Positions 1 to 9,093 of a stretch of DNA of 64,000 bases are shown one piece after another. Made by a program: the position numbers and the translations under genes. Source of the DNA: Mesorhizobium sp. GbtcB19. Its GTDB lineage: Bacteria > Pseudomonadota > Alphaproteobacteria > Rhizobiales > Rhizobiaceae. The notes beneath the pieces were generated by a model that had not been told where the DNA came from, did not search any database, and was given only the letters and a program-made list of their open reading frames with translations. The first letter of the stretch is position 1. Every line of letters starts with the position of its first letter. The DNA lies in NCBI RefSeq assembly GCF_019091085.1, contig NZ_JAGXJY010000013.1, forward strand, positions 1 through 64,000, given 5' to 3'.

Positions 1-86
1 CGGAGCGGGGGCCTTCGTAGGGCGCTCCCCTCTCCGTCTCGGCTTCGCCGAGCCACCTCTCCCCACTTCGTGGGGCGAGGAACCCG
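1..86. repeat. Dispersed palindromic repeat, type D (cut by window edge)
   Basis: The stretch consists of short GC-rich hairpins (TCTCGGCTTCGCCGAG and CTCCCCACTTCGTGGGG-like arms). A close relative lies at 52588-52642, where the same pattern of CCTCTCC, a short hairpin, CACCTCTCCCC, a short hairpin and GGGGCGAGGA recurs. It sits in the 3' flank of a minus-strand gene, as expected for intergenic palindromic repeats. The left end is outside the window. Confidence 0.6.
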
Positions 87-88
87 GG

Positions 89-811
89 TCACGCCCGGCG
101 ATAAATCCGCACCGCCGCAGCCACCAGCGCGGCGTTGCCGTCCGCCACACTGCCGTTCGGCAACTCCTTGCCATCCTCCAGTCCGACCCGCGTCGACAAG
201 TTTCTTGCCGCCGCTTTCTCCACGAAGGGCCAGACCGTGGCGTTCTCGCCATGCAGCAGGATCGAGCGGCGGATGCCGGCGCGTTGCAGCACCTTCTCGA
301 TGCCGTCGGCCACGGCAAAGGCCTCGTCCTGCGCCTGTTCGGAAATCTCGATCAGCACGCGCAGCACCCGGCCGCCATGATCGAGGCCGACCAGCCGTTC
401 GGCGTCGGCGATGGACGCCAATCCAGCCTCGATGCCGATGCCGCGCTGGCGCAAGCTTTCCATGACGATGGGCGCCGCGGTCTCGCTGAGATTGACCGAA
501 GCATAGTCGGGCAGCTCGCGCCAGCCGGAGATGGCGACAAGCGTGCGCAAATCGTCCTTCTCGATCCAGGCGCCGGTGGAGACGCCGATCAGCGTGCCCG
601 GACAGGCACGGCGGAGCGCTGCGACCGTCCTGTCCATCGCTTCGGGCGCCAGGCTCTCCCGGCCGTCGGCGCCGCGCGCGTGGACATGCAGCTCGGCCGC
701 GCCCGCCGCGATCGAGGCGGCGGCGGCGCGCGCCATCGCCTCGGGGTCGAGCGGCAAAGCTGGATGAAAGTCGGCGGGACGGGCACCGTTGATGCAGGCC
801 TGGACGATCAT
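89..811 (-). CDS. BKACE-family (DUF849) beta-keto acid cleavage enzyme
   Basis: The 240-residue product looks like a member of the beta-keto acid cleavage enzyme family (founder Kce, 3-keto-5-aminohexanoate cleavage), which condenses a beta-keto acid with acetyl-CoA using a bound zinc ion. Seen in the sequence: an N-terminal strand ending in NGARP, the metal-binding H-x-H pair at residues 42 and 44 (LHVHARG), and a C-terminal VGLEDG segment that supplies the family's acidic ligand. It is somewhat shorter than the usual 270-310 residues. It is on the same strand as, and downstream of, the amidinotransferase-like and M20 genes, so it may act on a keto acid made there. The family is fairly sure; the substrate is unknown. 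Confidence 0.8.
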   Translation of the reverse strand: MIVQACINGARPADFHPALPLDPEAMARAAAASIAAGAAELHVHARGADGRESLAPEAMDRTVAALRRACPGTLIGVSTGAWIEKDDLRTLVAISGWRELPDYASVNLSETAAPIVMESLRQRGIGIEAGLASIADAERLVGLDHGGRVLRVLIEISEQAQDEAFAVADGIEKVLQRAGIRRSILLHGENATVWPFVEKAAARNLSTRVGLEDGKELPNGSVADGNAALVAAAVRIYRRA

Positions 812-894
812 CTTCGCGGCAATCCTGTTTCGGCTGGCGTGAGCCTAGCGCAGGATCGGATTGGCCGGAACCTGAGCGATGAAATCTCCTGACA

Positions 895-924
895 GGCCGG
901 GGAAAGCAAAATCCCCCTGGCCTG
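895..924 (-). terminator. Possible hairpin between two minus-strand genes
   Basis: An inverted repeat AGGCC-GGGGA / TCCCC-GGCCT with an A-rich loop lies just downstream of the amidinotransferase-like gene. There is no clear T-run, so it may be an attenuator or mRNA-stabilising hairpin rather than a full terminator. Confidence 0.4.
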
Positions 925-977
925 ACGACCAGAGGGATAGGTGTTCATCGTGGGCGACTACCGAATTTCGAAATCCT

Positions 978-1910
978 TTACGCCGGCACGCGCTTCAGCG
1001 CCTGCGCCATGCAGTGAATGCCGCCGCCGGTCTTGGAGATCTCGCTCATGTCGACGGCCGCGACCTCGAAGCCTTGAGCCTTCAGCTTTTCGATCAGCGT
1101 CTTGCTGGAGGTCGGCGCGATCACCCTGTCCTTGCCGAGCGACATGAAGTTGCAGCCGAGCGCCATCGTGTCCTGGAAGGGCACGTCGATGATGTCGTGG
1201 CCCTTGCCCTTCAGCCAGTCGACGATGCCCGGCTCAGTGCAGGCGAGGCAGACAGCGGTGAGTTTTTCGGCGATCGGTACCACCATCAGGTCGATATGGA
1301 CGTAATATTCGTCGATGAAGGCAAGGCGCGTCTCCCAGCCCTCCTTCTCGAACCAGGCCTGCACCTGGCGGGCGCCCTCTTCCTGGGTGCGGGCACCGCC
1401 GCAGCCGATCAGCACGACGCCGTCTTCGATGACGTTGAAGTCGCCGCCCTCGAAGGTGCCGGCCGTCACCATGTCGTAGATCGGGATGCCGAGCTTTTCA
1501 TAGGTGCGGATGGCGGCGTAGTTCTCGCCGCGCCGCCACCAGTTGGCCATGGCGGTGATGAAGGCGCCGTAGGGCGTCATGACGCTGGAGTCGCGTGAAT
1601 AGACCTGCATCGGCAGTTCCGGCGTCGGCTCGTGCCAGTGGATGTTGACGCCGAAATGCTCGTAGGCAGCGACCAGGTCCTTGTGCTGCGCCTGCGCGAT
1701 CTGGACGTTGCAGGGCGCCTCGCGCAGGTGCTTCCGCGACAGCGAGCTGGTCGACAGATGGCGCAGGAAATTGGGCGAGCCGAGCAGCACATCGGTCAGC
1801 ACATCGGTCTCGTTGGCGAAGCCCCAGGCGGTCAGCGGCTTGGTGCCGCCATTGGGGTTGCGGCGCTGCAGCGAGAACGGCTCGGCGACGATGCGGTCAT
1901 GGACGGTCAT
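978..1910 (-). CDS. Amidinotransferase / dimethylarginine dimethylaminohydrolase-like hydrolase
   Basis: The 310-residue protein belongs to the guanidino-group-modifying superfamily (pentein fold), whose members hydrolyse or transfer the amidino group of arginine-like substrates. Visible landmarks are RDS at 106-108, EGGD at 154-157, the catalytic His at 205 (VHIDL) and the catalytic Cys at 300 near the C-terminus (GGGIHC). All the expected catalytic positions are present, so the enzyme should be active. The M20 hydrolase stop lies 31 bases upstream, so the two are probably co-transcribed. Whether it acts on dimethylarginine, another N-substituted arginine or a guanidino acid cannot be told from sequence alone. 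Confidence 0.85.
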   Translation of the reverse strand: MTVHDRIVAEPFSLQRRNPNGGTKPLTAWGFANETDVLTDVLLGSPNFLRHLSTSSLSRKHLREAPCNVQIAQAQHKDLVAAYEHFGVNIHWHEPTPELPMQVYSRDSSVMTPYGAFITAMANWWRRGENYAAIRTYEKLGIPIYDMVTAGTFEGGDFNVIEDGVVLIGCGGARTQEEGARQVQAWFEKEGWETRLAFIDEYYVHIDLMVVPIAEKLTAVCLACTEPGIVDWLKGKGHDIIDVPFQDTMALGCNFMSLGKDRVIAPTSSKTLIEKLKAQGFEVAAVDMSEISKTGGGIHCMAQALKRVPA

Positions 1911-1941
1911 AGTGTTCTCCTCGAGCTAGGTTGTTGGTCGG

Positions 1942-3537
1942 TCATGCGGTGGAAGCGGCCGGAATCCACCAGTCGCGCCCGCGCGGCGTGGTGACATATT
2001 CCGGCCAGCGGAAATTGATCGGCGCCTCGTAATCACAGAGCGGCGCAATCCAGTTCGAGCCGCCGGCGCCGCCGCCGGTGCGCTCGACGAACTCGTCCAT
2101 CGCGGCGTCGCGCGCAGCCTTGTCCTCGAGCAGGCGCAGCGCCGTCAGCGCGACTGTCTTGGCAGCGCATGTTACCATCGGATCGATGGTGGTGGGGATG
2201 CCGCCCAGCGCGTTCATTGCCCAGGACGGATAGGCGTGGCCGCTTGCCGAGCGCAGCGCTGGGCGGGCGATATAGAAGCGCGATGTCGGCGCGTGCCAGC
2301 TCATGTCGGTATAGTCGTCGGAGGTGGAATTCACCTGCGACGGTGGCAGGTCGCGGCGCAGGATCGCCTCGGCCTCTTGCGGCGTGATCAGCCGCTCCAG
2401 CTCATCGATGAACGGATTTTCCGTCGCCTCGCCGCCGGCATTGACCTGGACCTCGCGGGCAATGGCTTTGGCCTCTTCGCTCCATTGCGGTGCGCCGACC
2501 GTGGCGAGCGAAGCGTAAGTGATCCCGGCCAGGGCGTGGTTGGCCAGCCCCGGCCGCGACTTCGACACCCAGTGGCGCTCGTAGCGGCAGCCGCTCATCT
2601 TCGCAGCCGCTTCGGCGTTGCGATCGAGCACGGCGGTCACCTGCTCGGCCATGGCAATGGTCGGCACACGGATCATGTACTGGATCTCGGCAAGGCCGGC
2701 CGGCAGGTTGTCGGCGGTCGCCTGCCCTGCCGTCAGGATCGCCTCGCTGATCGACCAGCCGCCCTGATGGGTCAGCATGGAATCGCGCAGCGCCTTGGAG
2801 GCCATGTACATCATCATCAGCGCGTCGTTGGCGCCCGGCGCCCTGACCGCGGAATGCGCCTGCGGGATCGGCGCGCCATCGCTTGCCGCGCGGCCCCAAT
2901 TTTCGGGCTCATCGCAGATGAAGCGGTAGATCATCGCGTAAGCCGCGCCGCAATGCGTGTCCCAGCGCGCCGTGTTGCAGAGCGGCAGCATGTAGAAGGG
3001 ATGGAAGGAGATCATGCCGGCAAGGCCGTCATAATAGCCTTTTGCCGCATGGATCGGCTTCGAGCCCCTCACCTTCTCCGCCGGCTCGCCGGTGAAGCGC
3101 AGGGTGCCCTTGATGCGGTGCTCGAGCATCGCCGCCTTTGTGGCCAGAAGCCCGCCGAGGCTGCCGATGCCGAGACCCGAATGCGGATCGGTGTGACCGC
3201 CGGCCTCGACACCGAGACCCGGCCTCGGCTGCTTTACCGTCGTGGCATCCTGGCAATTGCCGGGCACGGCGTCGTACTCGCCATACATGCCGATCACCGG
3301 GCCGTCGCCATTCGTCCAATGGGCGCAGAAGGCCGTCGGCATGCCGCCCGAGCCTTCCTCGACCGAAAAACCTTCCCGCTTCAGCCGGTCGACATACCAG
3401 GCCGCGGACTGGTACTCGCGCCAGGCGGTCTCGCCGAAATCGAAGATGGTGCGCGTCCAGGCCGACAGCAGCGGCTGGATGCTGTCGATGCAGGCAAGCG
3501 CGGTCTCCTGCGCGGAACTCGTCACCGGTTTGTCCAT
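1942..3537 (-). CDS. M20-family amidohydrolase (AbgB/HmrA-like)
   Basis: The 531-residue protein resembles the M20D metallo-amidohydrolases that cleave N-acyl or p-aminobenzoyl-glutamate-type amides with a di-metal centre. Landmarks are GMYGEYDAVPG and GGHTDPHSGLGIGSLGG in the metal-binding half and TSDDYTDMSWHAPTSRF near the C-terminus, as in AbgB-like proteins. The reading frame is open further upstream to 3636, but the ATG at 3537 starts the conserved part and leaves a short intergenic space to the divergent LysR gene. It heads a minus-strand operon with the amidinotransferase-like and BKACE genes. The substrate is unknown; by context it is probably imported by the adjacent ABC system. Confidence 0.82.
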   Translation of the reverse strand: MDKPVTSSAQETALACIDSIQPLLSAWTRTIFDFGETAWREYQSAAWYVDRLKREGFSVEEGSGGMPTAFCAHWTNGDGPVIGMYGEYDAVPGNCQDATTVKQPRPGLGVEAGGHTDPHSGLGIGSLGGLLATKAAMLEHRIKGTLRFTGEPAEKVRGSKPIHAAKGYYDGLAGMISFHPFYMLPLCNTARWDTHCGAAYAMIYRFICDEPENWGRAASDGAPIPQAHSAVRAPGANDALMMMYMASKALRDSMLTHQGGWSISEAILTAGQATADNLPAGLAEIQYMIRVPTIAMAEQVTAVLDRNAEAAAKMSGCRYERHWVSKSRPGLANHALAGITYASLATVGAPQWSEEAKAIAREVQVNAGGEATENPFIDELERLITPQEAEAILRRDLPPSQVNSTSDDYTDMSWHAPTSRFYIARPALRSASGHAYPSWAMNALGGIPTTIDPMVTCAAKTVALTALRLLEDKAARDAAMDEFVERTGGGAGGSNWIAPLCDYEAPINFRWPEYVTTPRGRDWWIPAASTA

Positions 3538-3619
3538 GACGCAAAGAAAGCAGTGAAGCGGCTCATCAAAAAGTGATATGTTTTCCCGGTTCGTGCAAAT
3601 TCGGTTCACCTGAGGCCCC

Positions 3620-4507
3620 TTGCGCATACCATCCACGCAGGCGCTGCGCGCCCTCGACAGTTTCGCCCGTCATGGCAGCGTCTGGCGCGCCGCCGACGAG
3701 CTTCACCTCACCCGAAGCGCCGTCTCGCATCAGCTGCGGCTGCTCGAACGCGATCTCGGCTTCGATCTCCTGCAGCGCATCGGCAAAGGCGTGGCGCTGA
3801 CGCCGCGTGGCCAGCGCTATGCGGCCGATGTCAGGAAGGCGCTGACCGTGCTCGGCGACGCGAGGACGCAGAACAGCGGCGCCGGGGTCGGCGGTTCCTT
3901 CGCCATTTCCTGTCCGCCAGGCTTCGCCTCGATGTTCCTGTGCACCCATATCGGCGAGTTCCAGCAGATGTATCCGGACGTGACGCTGTCGGTGCTCACG
4001 CCGCGACGCCTCGACGACGTCTCAAATCCGGATGCCGACGCCTTCATCGCCTTCGGCGTCGGCAACTGGCCGAACCGGGCGGTGGAGCTGCTTTGCGAGG
4101 TCTCCTTCACGCCGCTCTGCAGCCCGAGGCTGCTCAACAAGGTCGGCGGCTTTTCCAAACCCGCCGACGTGCTGCGCGCCAGCCTGCTGCATCTCAGCGA
4201 CACCGAGGACTGGGCGCGCTGGCTGGCGCTGTCCAAGGTGGAAAATCCCGATACCGAAGGCGGCATCTTCTTTTCCGACATGAACCTCGTCTTCTCGGCG
4301 GCGATCGCCGGCCAGGGCATCGCGCTCGGCGACGAGCTGACCGGCCGCCAGGCGCTGAGCGAAGGCAGGCTGGTCAAGCCTTTCGAGGCGACCGTCCCCT
4401 CGCCGCGGTCCTATTACCTGGTGTTCGAGCATGCAAAGGCCAGGCACCCGGTGCTCAACGCCTTCAGCGACTGGCTGAGGGCGAAGCTGTCGGAGAGCAG
4501 GCTTTAG
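3620..4507 (+). CDS. LysR-family regulator (GcvA-like), likely controls the divergent catabolic genes
   Basis: The 295-residue protein has an N-terminal winged helix-turn-helix (residues about 5-65, with RAADELHLTRSAVSHQLRLLE) and a LysR substrate-binding domain. The start is a TTG at 3620; no better in-frame ATG precedes the HTH. It is transcribed divergently from the M20-amidinotransferase-BKACE operon, only 82 bases away, and is followed by a co-directional ABC importer. This is the classic layout of a LysR activator that responds to the imported substrate or its product. The GcvA-like subgroup assignment is from overall sequence feel. Confidence 0.88.
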   Translation: MRIPSTQALRALDSFARHGSVWRAADELHLTRSAVSHQLRLLERDLGFDLLQRIGKGVALTPRGQRYAADVRKALTVLGDARTQNSGAGVGGSFAISCPPGFASMFLCTHIGEFQQMYPDVTLSVLTPRRLDDVSNPDADAFIAFGVGNWPNRAVELLCEVSFTPLCSPRLLNKVGGFSKPADVLRASLLHLSDTEDWARWLALSKVENPDTEGGIFFSDMNLVFSAAIAGQGIALGDELTGRQALSEGRLVKPFEATVPSPRSYYLVFEHAKARHPVLNAFSDWLRAKLSESRL

Positions 4508-4517
4508 GCAACTGGCT

Positions 4518-4552
4518 AATCTCCCCCCTTGCGGGGGAGATCAGCAGCTTCA
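4518..4552. repeat. Short copy of palindromic repeat type B
   Basis: TAATCTCCCCCCTTGCGGGGGAGAT is the hairpin core of a repeat also found at 24961-25015 and, inverted, at 25086-25147. Here it lies between the LysR gene and the ABC importer genes. Confidence 0.55.
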
Positions 4553-4669
4553 GCGCCGACCTATCCCGCTCACCCGTGAATCAAATTTGCCGATCAGGCG
4601 AAAACTATTCGGTTGCGGTGAGCCGCAGCCATGCCTACGATTTCATTGGGAACTGAGGAAAGAGCCAGG

Positions 4670-5764
4670 ATGCAGCAACCCGGCCGGGCCGCAGAAATCA
4701 AAGCGAACGGGATCGGCAAGAGCTTCGGCTCATTCCGGGCACTCGACAATCTGTCGCTCGATATCGGCCGCGGCGAGTTCCTGACGCTGCTTGGCCCTTC
4801 CGGTTCCGGCAAAACCACCTTCCTGATGATCCTCGCCGGCTTCGTGCAGCCGAGCGAAGGCAAGCTTTTCAGCGACGGCGTCGACATCACTCACCGCCCG
4901 GCCGAGCAGCGCGCCGCCGGCATGGTGTTCCAGGGCTATGCGCTCTTTCCGCATATGAGCGTGGAGCAGAACATCGCCTTCCCGCTCAAAGTGCGCAAGA
5001 AATCCGCATCCGAGATCAAGCAACGCGTCGGCGAGATGGTCGAGCGCGTCGGGCTGAAGGGCCATGAGAAGAAACTGCCGGCGCAGCTTTCGGGCGGCCA
5101 GCAGCAGCGTGTGGCGCTGGCCCGTGCGCTGGTGTTCGAGCCGGGGGTGCTCTTGCTCGACGAGCCCTTCTCGGCGCTGGACAAGAGCCTGCGCGGCCAG
5201 ATGCAGGCCGAGATGAAGCGGCTGCACCAGGAGACCGGCACCACCTTCGTCTTCGTCACCCACGACCAGAGCGAGGCGCTGGCGCTGTCGTCGCGCGTCG
5301 CCATCTTCAATCATGGCAAGCTTCTGCAGGTCGGCAGGCCGGACGAGGTCTATGACCGGCCGGCCAATCGCTTCGTCGCCGAGTTCCTGGGCGAGATCAA
5401 CATGCTGCCGGTGAAAGGCGTCAAGCCCGCCGACAATGGCGCCACCGGGCTCTGCGAGGACCGCGCAGTCAACATGCGCTGCAAGGCGGAAGCGATAAAG
5501 GGCGATGCGATCCTGGCCATCCGTCCGGAGGACATGTCGATCGCTGCGGAAGCGTCGGCCAACCAGAATGGCATCGCGGCAACGGCCATCGCCTCGACCT
5601 ATCTCGGCGCGGCGACCAAGCTCGACCTCACCACGCGCCAGGGCGCGAAAGTCACCGTCTCGGTGCCGAACGAGGTCGCGGCTTCGGCGCTCAGCAAGGG
5701 CAATTCCGTCTGGCTGACCTGGCCGGCCGAAAAAGGTTTCCTCCTTCCGGACGGAGGACAATGA
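4670..5764 (+). CDS. ABC transporter ATP-binding subunit (PotA-type)
   Basis: The 364-residue ATPase has Walker A GPSGSGKTT (about residues 42-50), Q-loop, signature LSGGQQQR, Walker B LLLDEPFSALD, the switch His in VTHDQSEA, and a C-terminal TOBE-type domain as in PotA and related importers. The ATG at 4670 is preferred because GAGGAAAGAG stands just upstream; an upstream in-frame ATG at 4631 has no such site. It is the first gene of a four-gene importer operon (ATPase, binding protein, two permeases). The family imports polyamines, opines or related amines; the substrate here is inferred to feed the divergent hydrolases. Confidence 0.92.
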   Translation: MQQPGRAAEIKANGIGKSFGSFRALDNLSLDIGRGEFLTLLGPSGSGKTTFLMILAGFVQPSEGKLFSDGVDITHRPAEQRAAGMVFQGYALFPHMSVEQNIAFPLKVRKKSASEIKQRVGEMVERVGLKGHEKKLPAQLSGGQQQRVALARALVFEPGVLLLDEPFSALDKSLRGQMQAEMKRLHQETGTTFVFVTHDQSEALALSSRVAIFNHGKLLQVGRPDEVYDRPANRFVAEFLGEINMLPVKGVKPADNGATGLCEDRAVNMRCKAEAIKGDAILAIRPEDMSIAAEASANQNGIAATAIASTYLGAATKLDLTTRQGAKVTVSVPNEVAASALSKGNSVWLTWPAEKGFLLPDGGQ

Positions 5765-5832
5765 GCGCTGCTGCGGCCTGAATTCGCCGCACCGGCTTCC
5801 GGATCAGATCAACGACAACAAGGGGAACTGAC

Positions 5833-6948
5833 ATGACGAACGATACCAAGAAACTGGCGATGGAAAATCTTGCCGAGCGGGCGAAGCGCGGCGAGATCTC
5901 GCGGCGCCAGTTCGCGCAGCTTGCGGGCCTGGTGCTGGCCGGCACGCCGATGCTGTTGCGCTCGACCGGCGCCTATGCAGAAACCAAAGGGCTGGTGCTG
6001 GTGAACTGGGGCGGCGACGCTATCACGGCCTATGATGCCGCCTACGGCCAGGCCTTCACCAAGGACACCGGCATTCCGGTCAAGATGGACGGCTCGGGCC
6101 CGACCGAAGGCGCGATCGCCGCGCAGTTCAAGAGCGGCGCGCCGACCTGGGACCTGGTCGACGTCGATCCGTTCTCGGCCATCACGCTCGGCGGCCAGGG
6201 CATGCTCGAGCCGATCGACTACAAGGTCGTCGACAAGAGCAAGATGCGGCCGGGCTTCGGCTGGGAATTTGCGGCTTCGACCTACTTCTTCTCCTATGTG
6301 ATCGCCTACGACTCGCAGAAGTTCGGCTCCAACGCGCCGACCGGCATGGCCGACTTCTTCGACGTCAAGAAATTCCCCGGCAAGCGCTCGCTCTACAAAT
6401 GGGGCGTGTCGAGCTGGGAAGCCGCTTTGTTGGCCGACGGCGTGGCGCCGGCCTCGCTCTACCCGCTGGATCTCAAGCGCGCGCATGACAAGATCGCCGC
6501 CTTCAAGGAAAACGTCGTCTCCTATTGGGGCGGCGGCGCCGAGAGCCAGAGCGTGCTGCTCAACGGCGAAGCCTCGATGGCGATCGTGTGGTCGACCCGC
6601 GCCTCGCTGATCGAGCAGGATTCCGGGGGCCAGATCAAGTTCATCTGGGACCAGGGCCTGATCTCGCCCGGTGCGCTGGCCGTGCTGAAGAACAATCCCG
6701 GCGGCAAGGACGCCGCAATGAAATTCATCGCCAGCACCCAGGATCCGCAGAAGGAACTGGTGATGTTCGACAAGCTCGGGCAGGGCCCGGCCAATCCGGC
6801 CACCGATGCGCTGATCCCGGCCGACAAGAAGCGCATCAACCCGGTCGATCCGGAGAACATGAAGAAGCAGATCGCGCTCGACATGGAGTGGTACGCCAAG
6901 AACTACGGCGCGGCGCTCGACGAATACACCAAGATCATCTCGGCCTGA
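5833..6948 (+). CDS. ABC transporter periplasmic substrate-binding protein (PotD/spermidine-putrescine type)
   Basis: The 371-residue protein begins with a twin-arginine signal (SRRQFAQLAG, arginines 24-25) followed by a hydrophobic stretch and a likely cleavage after GAYA. The mature part starts LVLVNWGG, typical of the extracellular solute-binding protein family 1 that serves PotABC-like systems. It lies 68 bases after the ATPase and just before two permease genes. Tat export suggests folding before export. The ligand cannot be read from sequence; by neighbourhood it may be an amide- or guanidino-containing compound. Confidence 0.9.
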   Translation: MTNDTKKLAMENLAERAKRGEISRRQFAQLAGLVLAGTPMLLRSTGAYAETKGLVLVNWGGDAITAYDAAYGQAFTKDTGIPVKMDGSGPTEGAIAAQFKSGAPTWDLVDVDPFSAITLGGQGMLEPIDYKVVDKSKMRPGFGWEFAASTYFFSYVIAYDSQKFGSNAPTGMADFFDVKKFPGKRSLYKWGVSSWEAALLADGVAPASLYPLDLKRAHDKIAAFKENVVSYWGGGAESQSVLLNGEASMAIVWSTRASLIEQDSGGQIKFIWDQGLISPGALAVLKNNPGGKDAAMKFIASTQDPQKELVMFDKLGQGPANPATDALIPADKKRINPVDPENMKKQIALDMEWYAKNYGAALDEYTKIISA

Positions 6949-6970
6949 CCGGGCCGAGAACTTCTTGGCG

Positions 6971-7804
6971 ATGAGAGGCACCCTCTCCGACAGGATGGGC
7001 GCGGCGCTGTTGATGGCGCCGCTGCTCCTGTTCCTGATCCTTGCCTATGCCTGGCCGTTCCTCGGCGTGGTGAAGTGGAGTTTTACCCTCCCCACCCCCG
7101 GCCTCGGCCAGTACCACGCTTTGCTCACCGACGAGCTGGTGCAGTCGGTGTTCATCCGCACGTTGCGCATCGCGGCGATCGTCACCGTGGTTTCGGTCAC
7201 CGCCGCCTATGCCATCACCGTGGTGTGGGTGCGCGGCAGCCCGGTGCAGCGCGTGCTCGCCGAATTCTGCATCCTGGTGCCGTTCTGGATTTCGGTGCTG
7301 ACGCGCGCCTTCGGCTGGGTGGCGCTGCTCTCCAACCGCGGCCTGATCAACACCTGGCTGCAATCGATCGGCTTCATCTCCGAGCCGCTGACTTTGGTGC
7401 GCAACGAATTCGGCGTCATCGTCGGCATGTCGCATTTCCTGATCCCGTTCGCGGTCTTCCCGCTGGCATCGGCCATGCGCAGCCTGGATGAGCGTGTGCT
7501 GCTCGCCGCGCGCGGGCTGGGCTCCAGCCGCATGCGCACCTTCTGGACGGTGTTCGTGCCGATGACGCGCTCCGGCATCATCGGTTCGGCGCTGATCACC
7601 TTCGTCTTCTCGCTCGGCTTCTTCGTCACGCCGGCGATCCTCGGCGGCGGCCGCTCCGTGATGATCGCTGAGCTGATTTATCTGCGCATCTTCCAGAGCC
7701 CGGACTGGGGGCTGGGTGCCGCGATCAGCGTCGTGCTGGTGGTGTTCGTCGGCGCGCTGATGGCGCTGCTTTTCCGCTACGTCAAACCGAAGCAATTGGT
7801 GTAG
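6971..7804 (+). CDS. ABC transporter permease 1 (PotB-like)
   Basis: The 277-residue protein has about six membrane segments, starting with a hydrophobic stretch at residues 15-35, and the cytoplasmic EAA-type loop (AARGLGSSRMRTFWTVFVP) that contacts the ATPase. The ATG at 6971 is used; a TTG at 6965 in the same frame is an alternative. It follows the binding protein by 22 bases and is separated from the second permease by 5 bases. Confidence 0.9.
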   Translation: MRGTLSDRMGAALLMAPLLLFLILAYAWPFLGVVKWSFTLPTPGLGQYHALLTDELVQSVFIRTLRIAAIVTVVSVTAAYAITVVWVRGSPVQRVLAEFCILVPFWISVLTRAFGWVALLSNRGLINTWLQSIGFISEPLTLVRNEFGVIVGMSHFLIPFAVFPLASAMRSLDERVLLAARGLGSSRMRTFWTVFVPMTRSGIIGSALITFVFSLGFFVTPAILGGGRSVMIAELIYLRIFQSPDWGLGAAISVVLVVFVGALMALLFRYVKPKQLV

Positions 7805-7809
7805 CCAAG

Positions 7810-8616
7810 ATGCCGACCTACCGCCCCGGTCCCGTCTCGCTCGCCCTCGCCGTGCTGGTGGCGCTGTTCCTGCTGATGCCGCTGCTTGCCGTCATCCCGG
7901 TGTCGCTGACGCCGAGCCGCATGCTGGCCATGCCGACCGGTGAGTTGTCGCTGCGCCATTATCGCTCGCTCATCGAGGATCCGCGCTGGCTGGACTCGAT
8001 CCTGCTTTCGCTCAGGATCGGCATCGTCAGCAGCATCCTATCGACAGTGCTTGCCCTCACCTTCAGCCTGGGCGTCTGGATGTTCCAGCCGCGCTTCACC
8101 GCCGCCCTTGTCGGCTTCGTGCTGCTGCCGATGGTGGTGCCGCCGGTGGTTTCGGCGGTGACGCTCTATTTCCTGCTCACCTCGGTCTCAGGCCTCACCT
8201 CGTTCTTCGGCTATGACACGTGGCTGGGTGTCGCCATGGCGCATTCGGTGATGACGGTGCCATTCGCCACCGTGCTCATCCTGGTGTCGCTCAGCCAGCT
8301 CGACCGGCGCATCGACCTTGCCGCGCGCGGCCTTGGCGCCAGCGTGTGGGAGCGCGCGACGCGCGTCATCATGCCCAACATCAAATTCGGCATCGTCACC
8401 GCGGCGCTGCTCTCCTTCGTGCTGTCCTGGGAAGAGATCGGCGTGACGTTGTTCATCACTTCGGTCAACGCGATCACCCTGCCCCGCCTGATGTGGATGG
8501 GGCTGCGCGACAACATCGACCCGGCAATCGCGGCCCTTTCGGTGATCCTGATCATCATCACCGTGCTGGTGCTCATCGCGCGCAGCCTGATCACGCGGCG
8601 CAAGGCATCGGCATAG
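7810..8616 (+). CDS. ABC transporter permease 2 (PotC-like)
   Basis: The 268-residue permease has five to six hydrophobic segments and the EAA loop AARGLGASVWERATRVIMP. It pairs with the upstream permease to form the channel of the importer. It is the last gene of the operon; a hairpin at 8654-8683 follows. Confidence 0.9.
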   Translation: MPTYRPGPVSLALAVLVALFLLMPLLAVIPVSLTPSRMLAMPTGELSLRHYRSLIEDPRWLDSILLSLRIGIVSSILSTVLALTFSLGVWMFQPRFTAALVGFVLLPMVVPPVVSAVTLYFLLTSVSGLTSFFGYDTWLGVAMAHSVMTVPFATVLILVSLSQLDRRIDLAARGLGASVWERATRVIMPNIKFGIVTAALLSFVLSWEEIGVTLFITSVNAITLPRLMWMGLRDNIDPAIAALSVILIIITVLVLIARSLITRRKASA

Positions 8617-8653
8617 GCGCCACCGCGCAGTTCCCATGCGCCGCTTGAAACGA

Positions 8654-8683
8654 AAGAGGCCCGCCGGGAGCGGCGAGCCTCTT
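8654..8683 (+). terminator. Hairpin after the ABC importer operon
   Basis: AAGAGGC at the left pairs with GCCTCTT at the right, with an inner CCGC/GCGG pairing. It stands 37 bases after the last permease stop. No long T-run follows, so its strength is uncertain. Confidence 0.55.
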
Positions 8684-9093
8684 ACGGAGCCGGAGTGGAA
8701 GGTCCAGCGCCGTCATGATCCGGGGGTGTGGATCGCCTCGAAATTTAGCCAACGGGGCTCGGCCGAGCCACTTACAAATCTGTAATCTTCGGCCGGACGG
8801 ATCGGTCGCCAGCGCAAGAAATCCCTGTTCTATCAACATCTTGCAAGAGACGGTCGATTTCGAAGCAGCTCCTCTCAAGCAAACGTGATGAACCATCCGA
8901 GCGGCGCGGCAGGGTCGGTTTCAAGCTGTGCCAAAGGTGAGCAGGCGCCGCAACGCGGTCCGTCTTTTTGCGGTTCCGCGTCATTTCGAGCAATTCCAGG
9001 AAAAGTGCCTCGCGGTTTTCCGTCCGGAATTGCGTGAAGGCAGGCGCCGCGCAGACGAAGGCCCCCCGGCCTCGTCCGTGCGTAGCAGTCGGA
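8684..9093. other. Intergenic stretch with a partial type A repeat
   Basis: No supported gene. At 8991-9037 there is a partial copy, in reverse orientation, of the dispersed type A repeat (GCAATTCCAGGAAAAGTG followed by CGGTTTTCCG and CCGGAATTGCG). The rest shows no clear coding or regulatory pattern. Confidence 0.55.

Noticed and set aside
2236..3576. A 446-codon plus-strand open frame opposite the M20 gene
   Set aside because: No ribosome-binding site or domain; the M20 frame on the other strand is clear.
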